The position numbers were made by a program, and so were the translations under genes. The notes under the pieces were generated by a model, which saw nothing but the letters and a program-made list of their open reading frames with translations, had not been told where the DNA came from and ran no database searches. Source: Candidatus Zhuqueibacterota bacterium (lineage in GTDB: Bacteria > Zhuqueibacterota > Zhuqueibacteria > Oceanimicrobiales > Oceanimicrobiaceae). From it: DNA of 7,320 nt. Location: assembly GCA_011775825.1 (NCBI GenBank), contig JAABYK010000045.1:2004-9323 (forward strand). The letters are read 5' to 3'. Each line of letters opens with the position of its first letter. The first letter of the stretch is position 1. This document shows, in pieces, positions 1 to 5,748 of the stretch.

Positions 1-795
1 AAACAGGGGGCCAGCCCACGGACCGAGTCTCCCGGCCAGCACTTCGGCCAGACTTGGAAACGTGAACTTGCCTTGCACAGCCCCACCAACGATGACCACG
101 CCCATGGAAATGATTCCGCCAAGAATAACGGCTGTGGCAAGGCCAAATCGAAATTCGGAAAGCTTCTGACCGGTCGCCATTCCCGAACCCAGAAAGAGGT
201 TGTACGGCACGACCGTGGTTCCGATGAGTCCCAGAACGAGCAGCCCAGCTTCGGGCGGTATGGTTGGTACAAGACTTCCCTCTAAAAGATCCGGAATGGA
301 AGGCTTCAGCAGAAGCGCGGTGATCAAGAATGCGAACCCCATAAACGCCACCACGGCGCTCAGAAAATAGGCCGCGGCCTTTGATGTGCCAAACCAGAGA
401 ATGACGCCTGCAAACACGCCGATTGCCAGGGTGAGAAGGCTCTGTGGCAGACCGGTTCCCAAATACGCGCCGTTTACGCCACCCAGAATGTTTCCGGCTT
501 CGTAGGCGGCGCATCCAAAAATGATGGCGCCGATGACCAGAACGAGCACCAGCCAGCCTCTGGCGCTGCCGTAATACTGTTTGCGAATGGCTTCTCCGAG
601 CGTGAGTCCGGATACCACCGTTACCCGGGCGCTGGCTTCTTGCAGAACGAGTGTGGCAAAGGTGGAGAAAATTAGCGCCCAAAGCAACGCGTAACCATAC
701 TGCGCCCCCGACGACGCGGCGGTGGTCACGGTACCGGGGCCAATAAACGCCGCGGCAATGATGGACCAAAAGAGAATGCTCAGGATGCGTTGCAT
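1..795 (-). CDS. Nramp-family divalent metal transporter-like protein, C-terminus cut by window edge
   Basis: This gene runs from an ATG at 795 to the window edge, giving 265 residues without a stop; the C-terminal part (full Nramp proteins have about 400-450 residues) lies outside. The protein is an inner-membrane carrier with repeated hydrophobic helices. Recognisable Nramp landmarks are the unwound TM1 motif IGPGTVTT (18-25), followed by SSGAQYGYALLW, and the TM6 motif GTTVVPYN (192-199). In classical MntH/Nramp proteins these motifs are DPGN and a TM6 MPH-type motif that ligate Mn2+/Fe2+. Here the TM1 aspartate is Gly19 and the asparagine is Thr22, so the substrate may differ from Mn/Fe; the related branch is known only as Nramp-like. 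An in-frame TAG lies 9 nt upstream of the ATG, so no longer start exists. No strong Shine-Dalgarno is visible close to the ATG. The family call is strong; the substrate is unknown. Confidence 0.88.
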   Translation of the reverse strand, partial: MQRILSILFWSIIAAAFIGPGTVTTAASSGAQYGYALLWALIFSTFATLVLQEASARVTVVSGLTLGEAIRKQYYGSARGWLVLVLVIGAIIFGCAAYEAGNILGGVNGAYLGTGLPQSLLTLAIGVFAGVILWFGTSKAAAYFLSAVVAFMGFAFLITALLLKPSIPDLLEGSLVPTIPPEAGLLVLGLIGTTVVPYNLFLGSGMATGQKLSEFRFGLATAVILGGIISMGVVIVGGAVQGKFTFPSLAEVLAGRLGPWAGPLF

Positions 796-821
796 TTGGT
801 TAGACTAATTTCCCCTTAGTT

Positions 822-854
822 AACCTTACTAAGCCTTAAAGGTTTAGTAAGGTT
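822..854. promoter_or_regulatory. 33-bp imperfect palindrome upstream of the Nramp-like gene (operator or terminator)
   Basis: The arms AACCTTACTAA (822-832) and TTAGTAAGGTT (844-854) are perfect 11-bp inverted repeats. After one mismatch, the centre CCTT-A-AAGG is also palindromic. The site lies 27 bp upstream of the Nramp-like ATG and 28 bp beyond the PLD-VTT stop. The near-complete symmetry and the position suggest a dimeric regulator site, for example of a metal-responsive DtxR/MntR- or Fur-type repressor. It matches no consensus that I can name. As a terminator for the PLD-VTT gene it is weaker, because no T-run follows it on the minus strand. Confidence 0.5.
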
Positions 855-881
855 TTGCCAACTGTGTCGGAGCAGTCAAAT

Positions 882-2990
882 CTACCGTGTAAAACGCTTG
901 CCGATCCATACACCGGATGAAACGACGATCACCAGCACGGCTAATAGCCAGAGGACGTTTGTCCAGTTGGGATCAAGTAGTGCGCTTTTCAAACGGTCCA
1001 CAAAGACCGTCACAGCCAGAATTCCCGGTGCCATTCCGAGGAGCGTCCCCAGAGCAAAATCCCTGAAACGGATATATGAAGCGCCCGCAACCATGTTTAC
1101 CACGGTAAATTGTGCGATGGGTACAAGGTGTACCACCATAACGGCAGTCAGGCCGCGCTGGGCCAAGCGTTTGCTCAATCGGTTTAGCTTATCACCCGCA
1201 AGGCGACGCACAGTGGCTCGTCCCAGGCCGCGTCCGATGCCGTAGGTTGCTAGTGCACTGACCAGGCTGCCGCACAGAGCATACAGAAAACCTGAAATCG
1301 GATCAAAAACGAAGGCCGTGGCGCCAATGAGCAAAGTCGCAGGAAAGAATAACAAACTACCGGTGAGATAGGCAGCTATGACGTAACCAACGGCTGCAGG
1401 CTCCTCCCGAATCGAATTTGCCCACTGAACCAGCAATTCTTTATCGATACTTTGCCCAGGTGGTGTAAACCGCCATAAAGCTGCCAGTCCAGCCAGCAAC
1501 AAAATGATAAGCCCTGTTTTAATGAACCTAACCTTCCATCGCTTTTGCCCCTTACCGTCTTTGTGAATTATGATGTCGATCATCCGGTCCAATTCAAGGG
1601 GTTGTTCCGGATCGAGAGTCAGTAATTCGTCTTCATCGAGATGGTCGAACCATTCGGTGGGTTCGGTTTGCAAGCTATATAGGGACCGGCTATTGCTTTG
1701 TAGCTTCTCAATAGCCTTAATGAGAGAGGTCTGTTCTGACACGGTTTCGGCAATTTCTTCTGGCGCCACGCTCAGATGTTCGCCGAGCAATCGGCTGCGA
1801 AACACGCGAATCGCTTCTTTCAGTTCGCGACTCCCCCTGGCTTCGATGGCCAGATCACATTCGGAATCAAGTCCCATGGAGCGATTGCTCAGATTTGAGG
1901 AGCCAATTCGTACCAGCTCGTCATCAACGATCAAAACTTTGGCATGCACAAAGATGGCTTCTTTTTCATTGGCGGATGTGGAAGGATAATAAACGCGTAG
2001 CCGATTATGTCGGTCTGATTCCCATAATTTTTTGAGAAGGACCGAACGGATGTTATTCATGGTCTGTTCCTCCAGCCACCCTTCGCATTGATGCGGCAAA
2101 ACCAGCACGACTTCGGGGCCGGTGTCTTCATTAAGTCGGTTAGCCAGCGCCTCTTCAATATCCAGTGAGGTGAAATACTGATTTTCAATGTAGATCCAAT
2201 TCTTTGCCGAAGCGATGGCATCTTTGTAAAGGGTTTCGATTTCTTGTACTTCCGGTTGGTCCTTGTAGGCGGCTTCGGTGCGTGCGATGGCGACCTCGAC
2301 ATTCTCAAGGTCGGAATCAAGGTCGTCTGGCCACAAGTCGTTTTCTCGACCGTCTGGTGCTGGCAGAGTTTCTCCAGTCGCTCGCCGCCAGCGTTCTCGT
2401 GCCAATTGGCCCAGGCAGGCGGCGGCTTCGCCCTCGACCATCATATGAACGTCGTGAAACGGGGGATAGGCTTCTCCGGAAGGCAGGACTCGACGCGGAT
2501 CTTCGGGCTGATGTTGCGGCGTATCCCAGCGACTGGCGGTCAAATCAAGACCTCCCGCGAAACCGATCTCATCGTCCACCACCACGATTTTCTGATGATG
2601 GGAAGCGCCGACGGGGTGCTCGTCATCAGCATGAAAACGAACGCGCCGATGGGTTTTCCATCCCAAATTGAAAAACGGCAGGGGCTCGCGTTCAAAGGCA
2701 TAGATCATGGCAAAGTCCCATTCCAGGATGTGGGCGTGAAGGTCTGGTGTTTGCGAAACCACCCAATCCAAAAATTCACCCAGTTTGGTGGGGCCATGCG
2801 AAGAGGTCTCTCCAGGAAGAAGCTCGAGCCGGCTGTCGATATCCCAGCCAACAATCAGGATCGAACGTCTGGCTTTAGAAACCACCTTCACGAACGCGGA
2901 GAAATAAGCTGCGCCGTCGATCAAAAAGGCCACACGTTCGGAGTGGCATTTTCGATAACAATTCTTGCCTTCGACTAAGATTTCACTCAA
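882..2990 (-). CDS. Phospholipase D-like / VTT (DedA-type) membrane fusion protein
   Basis: The protein has 702 residues. The N-terminal two thirds form a two-motif phospholipase D-superfamily unit. The HxKxxxxD motifs are H132-K134-D139 (HHQKIVVVDD, followed by GFAGGLD) and H349-K351-D356 (VHAKVLIVDD, followed by GSSNLSNRSM); both are intact, so phosphatidyl-transfer or hydrolase activity is plausible. An acidic linker (about 410-475) leads to a first membrane helix at 491-507. A VTT/SNARE-associated (DedA/TVP38-type) domain follows, about 530-665, with FFPATLLIGA and HLVPIAQFTVVNMVAGAS, and a last helix at 678-697. DedA-type proteins are known for lipid translocation, so coupling of lipid head-group chemistry to the membrane is an inference. 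The start is TTG at 2990: an in-frame stop lies upstream with no ATG or GTG between, and the conserved N-terminus (GKNCYRKCHSERVAFLIDGA) begins right after it. Only a weak GGAAAA precedes the start. The gene appears to be transcribed alone. Confidence 0.93.
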   Translation of the reverse strand: MSEILVEGKNCYRKCHSERVAFLIDGAAYFSAFVKVVSKARRSILIVGWDIDSRLELLPGETSSHGPTKLGEFLDWVVSQTPDLHAHILEWDFAMIYAFEREPLPFFNLGWKTHRRVRFHADDEHPVGASHHQKIVVVDDEIGFAGGLDLTASRWDTPQHQPEDPRRVLPSGEAYPPFHDVHMMVEGEAAACLGQLARERWRRATGETLPAPDGRENDLWPDDLDSDLENVEVAIARTEAAYKDQPEVQEIETLYKDAIASAKNWIYIENQYFTSLDIEEALANRLNEDTGPEVVLVLPHQCEGWLEEQTMNNIRSVLLKKLWESDRHNRLRVYYPSTSANEKEAIFVHAKVLIVDDELVRIGSSNLSNRSMGLDSECDLAIEARGSRELKEAIRVFRSRLLGEHLSVAPEEIAETVSEQTSLIKAIEKLQSNSRSLYSLQTEPTEWFDHLDEDELLTLDPEQPLELDRMIDIIIHKDGKGQKRWKVRFIKTGLIILLLAGLAALWRFTPPGQSIDKELLVQWANSIREEPAAVGYVIAAYLTGSLLFFPATLLIGATAFVFDPISGFLYALCGSLVSALATYGIGRGLGRATVRRLAGDKLNRLSKRLAQRGLTAVMVVHLVPIAQFTVVNMVAGASYIRFRDFALGTLLGMAPGILAVTVFVDRLKSALLDPNWTNVLWLLAVLVIVVSSGVWIGKRFTR

Positions 2991-3034
2991 TGGTTTTCCA
3001 ATTGTAAGTGAGTCAGGAGGTGTTCTTTAAAATA

Positions 3035-3063
3035 AGTGTAGGGTTTGTTTTCCAAAAATGCAA
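3035..3063 (-). promoter_or_regulatory. Candidate sigma70-type promoter for the PLD-VTT gene
   Basis: On the minus strand TTGCAT (3063-3058) is followed after 17 nt by TACACT (3040-3035), a reasonable -35/-10 pair. Transcription would start near 3028, giving a leader of about 37 nt before the TTG start at 2990. The -35 hexamer overlaps the hairpin suggested as the terminator of the upstream FG-GAP gene. The match to consensus is moderate and rests on pattern alone. Confidence 0.32.
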
Positions 3064-3073
3064 CACGGCGTTG
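3054..3073 (-). terminator. Weak Rho-independent terminator candidate after the FG-GAP gene
   Basis: Read on the minus strand, a short stem CAAC...GTTG (3073-3061; 4 bp plus a G-T and a C-G pair) is followed two bases later by TTTTT (3058-3054). It lies about 70 nt after the FG-GAP stop. A second inverted repeat, TCAGACA at 3083-3089 paired with TGTCTGA at 3101-3107, lies between it and the gene but has no T-run. The stem is short, so efficiency is doubtful. Confidence 0.35.
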
Positions 3074-3140
3074 TCAATTATTTCAGACAAATTCATGCGG
3101 TGTCTGAGCCAGAAAGAAAAAGGAGCCGCAACGTGCCCAC

Positions 3141-4265
3141 TCAGCGACTGAGATAGATGGTAAGATCGTGGCTCCCCTGGTTAACGATGACAAGATCGTT
3201 GCGGCCGTCTTCGTTCAGATCTGAGAGAGCCACATCCCAGGGATTGCGTCCCGCGGTGACGGAAAACAGTTCAATCTTAGAGGAGCTGCCGAACAGGACG
3301 CTCACCTGCTTCGAATTGTAACTGCACACCGCGGCATCGGTGATGCCATCTCCATTCAGATCACCGGTGGCGATCTTTTTGCCGCCCGATCCCGCTTGCC
3401 ATGGGGAGCCTTCAGCCTCGATGAACCCACCCGCACCGTGACCCGAAAAAATGCTCACGCTGGATTGTATGGAGCCCACAATCACGTCAAGAAATCCATC
3501 ATCGTTGAAATCGCCCAGCTCCACTGCGAAAGGTTGTGAAACCCGGAGCGGCGCGCCCGATGCACTTCTGAATCCGCCGGACCCGTCATCCAAAACCACC
3601 GCAACCGCATGGTCGTTTGGGGTGACGAAATCGAAGCGACCGTCGCCATTAAGATCACCCACCGCCATTCCCCGGTACGGATCCCCACCCACGGGAATTC
3701 GCGTCCCATCATGTTTGAAGCTCCCGTCGCCCCGTCCTTTAAGTACGAAAAGGCTTCCTGCTTCCCGATCATCGATGACGAGATCGATATGCTCATCAAA
3801 ATCAAGGTCAATTGCCACGATGGCATGTGGATGCGGAGTAATATCGACTTTGAGCGGAGAATTGGGAACCGGCGAGAGTGTACCATTTCCATTACCAAGT
3901 AGAATGGTGAGGTAGTTCGTGGCGTGGTTGGCGACGACGAGGTCGACATGGTTGTCCTCGTTAAAATCGCCAACTGCCAGATCAGCGGGATTTTCACCGG
4001 CAGCGATTCGGTCGGTTGGAAATGGCGTGAAGTTGCCGTTGCCATCACCACGGAGGAGACTGAGTGTATGGTCTCCCTGGTTCGCCACAACGAGATCTTT
4101 GTGATTGTCTTGATCCAAGTCAACAGCAACGACAGCCGCGGGTTCGGCACCTACGTCGACGGTCACCCGCGAGAAGTCAAGGTCCCCAACGCGGGTTGCA
4201 ACCATTTGGAATCCTAATAACAGCGAGCAGAGCAGAATCGTGTAGTTGAGCATAAGCTTTTTCAA
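3141..4265 (-). CDS. Exported seven-repeat FG-GAP/VCBS beta-propeller protein
   Basis: The protein has 374 residues. An N-terminal signal peptide (MKKLMLNYTILLCSLLLGFQ, cleavage likely near residues 23-28) is followed by seven FG-GAP/VCBS repeats. Their calcium-loop cores start at residues 49, 100, 153, 204, 252, 302 and 349, spaced 47-53 residues apart, for example DLNGDGRFD (204-212) and DFNDDGFLD (252-260). Seven repeats over this length fit one complete seven-bladed propeller, as in integrin alpha-type domains, with Ca2+ bound at the D-x-[DN]-x-D-G loops. Repeats 1-3 carry His where the loop glycine usually is (DQDNH, EDNH, DEH). No enzyme domain, anchor or C-terminal sorting domain is present, so it is probably a soluble exported binding or scaffold protein; the ligand is unknown. 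The start is TTG at 4265, which supplies the two lysines of the signal peptide n-region. An ATG at 4253 would remove them and cannot be excluded. Confidence 0.85.
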   Translation of the reverse strand: MKKLMLNYTILLCSLLLGFQMVATRVGDLDFSRVTVDVGAEPAAVVAVDLDQDNHKDLVVANQGDHTLSLLRGDGNGNFTPFPTDRIAAGENPADLAVGDFNEDNHVDLVVANHATNYLTILLGNGNGTLSPVPNSPLKVDITPHPHAIVAIDLDFDEHIDLVIDDREAGSLFVLKGRGDGSFKHDGTRIPVGGDPYRGMAVGDLNGDGRFDFVTPNDHAVAVVLDDGSGGFRSASGAPLRVSQPFAVELGDFNDDGFLDVIVGSIQSSVSIFSGHGAGGFIEAEGSPWQAGSGGKKIATGDLNGDGITDAAVCSYNSKQVSVLFGSSSKIELFSVTAGRNPWDVALSDLNEDGRNDLVIVNQGSHDLTIYLSR

Positions 4266-4386
4266 TCTAACTTGGATTATTCACAAATAGCTCTTTCAGG
4301 CTCAAAGTCTTGAATTGTCATGCTCGCGGAAGCAGGCATCCAGAACCTTGCTTAAGCCGCTGATTTTGATGGATTCCCGCCTGCGC

Positions 4387-4412
4387 GTTTTGGCGTCAAC
4401 TTAAGCCAAAAC
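4387..4412. repeat. Hairpin with perfect 8-bp arms
   Basis: GTTTTGGC (4387-4394) and GCCAAAAC (4405-4412) are exact inverse complements with a 10-nt loop. The right arm ends exactly where the next hairpin begins, so the two stems would stack in tandem. Confidence 0.7.
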
Positions 4413-4440
4413 TTGTTCCCAAATTTCCATTTGGGAACAA
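4413..4440. repeat. Strong hairpin with perfect 12-bp arms and TTCC loop
   Basis: TTGTTCCCAAAT (4413-4424) and ATTTGGGAACAA (4429-4440) pair perfectly around a 4-nt loop. It is the most stable palindrome in the window. It lies far from the stops of both neighbours and has no T-run suited to a terminator for either minus-strand gene, so it is treated as part of the repeat cluster. Confidence 0.8.
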
Positions 4441-4508
4441 AATTGTCCTGGAAACTTTGTGTCGTTTAGTCAAAACCAGTTCTCGAAACGAAGTTTCTGA
4501 AGCGATTA

Positions 4509-4534
4509 CGTTCCAAAATCGAAATTCTGGAACG
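4509..4534. repeat. Hairpin with 11-bp arms, one mismatch, CGAA loop
   Basis: CGTTCCAAAAT (4509-4519) and ATTCTGGAACG (4524-4534) pair with a single mismatch around CGAA. The GTTCC/GGAAC core resembles that of the hairpin at 4413-4440, which suggests related units. A weaker GAAAC-GAA-GTTTC stem precedes it at 4485-4497. Confidence 0.65.
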
Positions 4535-4582
4535 AGATAGTGATATAGTCGGCTTTTGTAACTTTGAAAGTTTCTGAAACAC

Positions 4583-4603
4583 CATCAATCTCTTAAATTG
4601 ATG
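4583..4603. repeat. Hairpin with perfect 7-bp arms
   Basis: CATCAAT (4583-4589) and ATTGATG (4597-4603) pair around a 7-nt loop. This is the last inverted repeat of the cluster before its right end GGAATGAC at 4620-4627. Confidence 0.5.
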
Positions 4604-4715
4604 CTTATGCGCCTTCACAGGAATGACCGACTAAGCGCTCTTTTTAAATAATTCACACTATAGATTATGGGGAAAATAGACTCATCATCGAAATACTAAA
4701 TTCAACGTGGCGAAC

Positions 4716-5708
4716 CTACCGAGCACCCTCGGGCCAGTCCCCACCCAAGAACGTATGGAGCGCCGGGAAAACCAGGTCGGGTCGATCGGCAATTGCACCC
4801 TTGCCCGCATCCGGGACGACAAAGAGCCGACCGTGCGGGACGGCCTCTGCCCAGGCGCGCTGTTGTTCGAGGGCCAGTGAATCCCGATCACCATAGATGA
4901 CAAGCAGCGGCGCGGATACGTGATCGAGATTGTTGGTGAAGTCCCAATCCCCGAAGGTGTCGGGCGCGATCCAGGCTGTGTACCGGTAGTAGTAGCGGAC
5001 TGCTTCAGGCGGTGCGTCACAGGTGCTGCCACGCCAGTTGGTGGGTTCGCCTTTCTTGTTAGCCAACCCTTCAATGAGTCTTCCATATTCTCTGCAAAGA
5101 GCCACAGGGTCCTCAGCTTTGCCGCTCTTCAAGAGTCCAAAAATCTTACCCAGGCGCCGGCGAATGGTGCTGTCCATCTCGGCGTACTGACTCCGAGCGA
5201 GCTTCGCGGCCTCCTTCCGCTTTGGCCCCGTGGCACCCAGGAAGACGGTGCGTTCGACTCGAGTGGGAGATTTCTGCATGTAACGCGCCACCAGCACTGC
5301 GCCAAAGGAGTGCGCAACGATCTTCATGCGCCCCAAGCCGAAATGACGTCGTACGGCCTCCAAATCTTTAACGAAAAAGCGGGCGTGCAATTTTGTAGTG
5401 TCCGCAGGCAGTTCGGAACGACCCCCACCACGCTGGTCGTAGAAAATCACGGTGTGATTTTGTGCCAGAGGTTTGACTTCGGGATAAAAAGCGTTCATAC
5501 CCGCTCCTGGTCCGCCATGCACCGCAACGATGGTATCGCGGCTGACTCCGACCACACGGTAGAAGAGACGTGCATCATTTGCACCCGTCAGGTAGCCTTC
5601 TTCAACCGGACGCGCGTCGGCGGAGGGCTGTTGACTGCGTACGGGCCCAGAAATGGCGAAGAACATGACAACCAGCACGATGGATGGAAAGCGAAATCGG
5701 AAATGCAT
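4716..5708 (-). CDS. Exported alpha/beta hydrolase, prolyl iminopeptidase-like (S33), catalytic His apparently replaced by Lys
   Basis: From the ATG at 5708 the protein has 330 residues. A signal peptide (MHFRFRFPSIVLVVMFFAIS, cleavage probably after VRS) sends it to the periplasm or outside. Family landmarks are the oxyanion motif HGGPG (64-68), DQRGGGRS (91-98), the nucleophile elbow AHSFG with Ser134, an inserted cap region (about 155-255) and the acid-bearing YGDRD with Asp276. The expected final strand and loop read VVPDAGKGAIADRP, so Lys303 stands where family members have the catalytic histidine (AGH). Prolyl iminopeptidases release N-terminal proline from peptides, but without the His ordinary activity is doubtful. 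The chosen start has AGAGGT 4 nt upstream and a good signal peptide. An ATG at 5747, just after the upstream stop and with AAGGA before it, would add 13 residues. It follows the winged-helix gene closely, so the two are probably co-transcribed. Confidence 0.87.
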   Translation of the reverse strand: MHFRFRFPSIVLVVMFFAISGPVRSQQPSADARPVEEGYLTGANDARLFYRVVGVSRDTIVAVHGGPGAGMNAFYPEVKPLAQNHTVIFYDQRGGGRSELPADTTKLHARFFVKDLEAVRRHFGLGRMKIVAHSFGAVLVARYMQKSPTRVERTVFLGATGPKRKEAAKLARSQYAEMDSTIRRRLGKIFGLLKSGKAEDPVALCREYGRLIEGLANKKGEPTNWRGSTCDAPPEAVRYYYRYTAWIAPDTFGDWDFTNNLDHVSAPLLVIYGDRDSLALEQQRAWAEAVPHGRLFVVPDAGKGAIADRPDLVFPALHTFLGGDWPEGAR

Positions 5709-5712
5709 TAAG

Positions 5713-5718
5713 ACCTCT
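5713..5718 (-). promoter_or_regulatory. Ribosome binding site of the hydrolase gene
   Basis: AGAGGT on the minus strand lies 4 nt upstream of the ATG at 5708. It supports this start over the ATG at 5747, because translation from here puts the charged segment and hydrophobic core of the signal peptide at the very N-terminus. Confidence 0.5.
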
Positions 5719-5748
5719 GGTTTTAGAAGAAATATTTTGGAAATCATT

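Larger units (their letters stand above)
4317..4627. repeat. Composite palindromic repeat region with nested hairpins
   Basis: This fills most of the 450-bp gap between the FG-GAP and hydrolase genes; no gene is visible in it. The outer ends are inverted: GTCAT at 4317-4321 and ATGAC at 4623-4627, with GTCATgCtcGcGgAaGC resembling the reverse complement of GCCTTCACAGGAATGAC. An internal arm, TGGATTCCCGCCTGCGCG (4370-4387), is an imperfect inverse (14 of 18 positions) of 4325-4342. This resembles the dispersed ATTCCC...GGGAAT-type palindromic repeats known from many Gram-negative genomes (dRS3-like in style). Between the internal arm and the right end lie four further inverted repeats plus short palindromes. 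An 11-nt direct repeat, AAGTTTCTGAA, occurs at 4491-4501 and 4568-4578. The rest of the gap (4628-4715) is AT-rich and shows nothing clear. Confidence 0.6.

Noticed and set aside
796..806. The word AGTCTAACCAA before the Nramp-like ATG (minus strand) also occurs at 7066-7076 (plus strand)
   Set aside because: There are no inverted repeats or other element ends near 796-806, so shared mobile-element origin is not supported; probably chance.
2244..2978. Plus-strand open frame of 244 codons
   Set aside because: It lies wholly antisense to the PLD-VTT gene, which has clear family motifs; the translation shows no recognisable domain.
3015..3021. Perfect AGGAGGT Shine-Dalgarno-like sequence on the plus strand
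   Set aside because: The nearest downstream start (GTG at 3036) is followed at once by TAG and no plus-strand coding region follows, so it is coincidental.
4209..4265. Lipoprotein signal (cysteine within LLCSLL) in the FG-GAP protein
   Set aside because: The residues before the cysteine (I-L-L) lack the small -1 residue of a lipobox and the hydrophobic core continues past it; an ordinary signal peptide fits better.
4261..4305. Possible promoter TTGAGC-18-AATAAT before the FG-GAP gene
   Set aside because: The predicted transcript start would be only a few bases before the TTG start codon, leaving no room for a ribosome site; too weak to list.
4317..4627. CRISPR array
   Set aside because: The repeats are inverted and uneven in length and spacing, with no regular direct repeats or spacers.
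4920..5711. Plus-strand open frame of 263 codons
   Set aside because: It is a shadow of the alpha/beta hydrolase gene, with no family features and no ribosome site.
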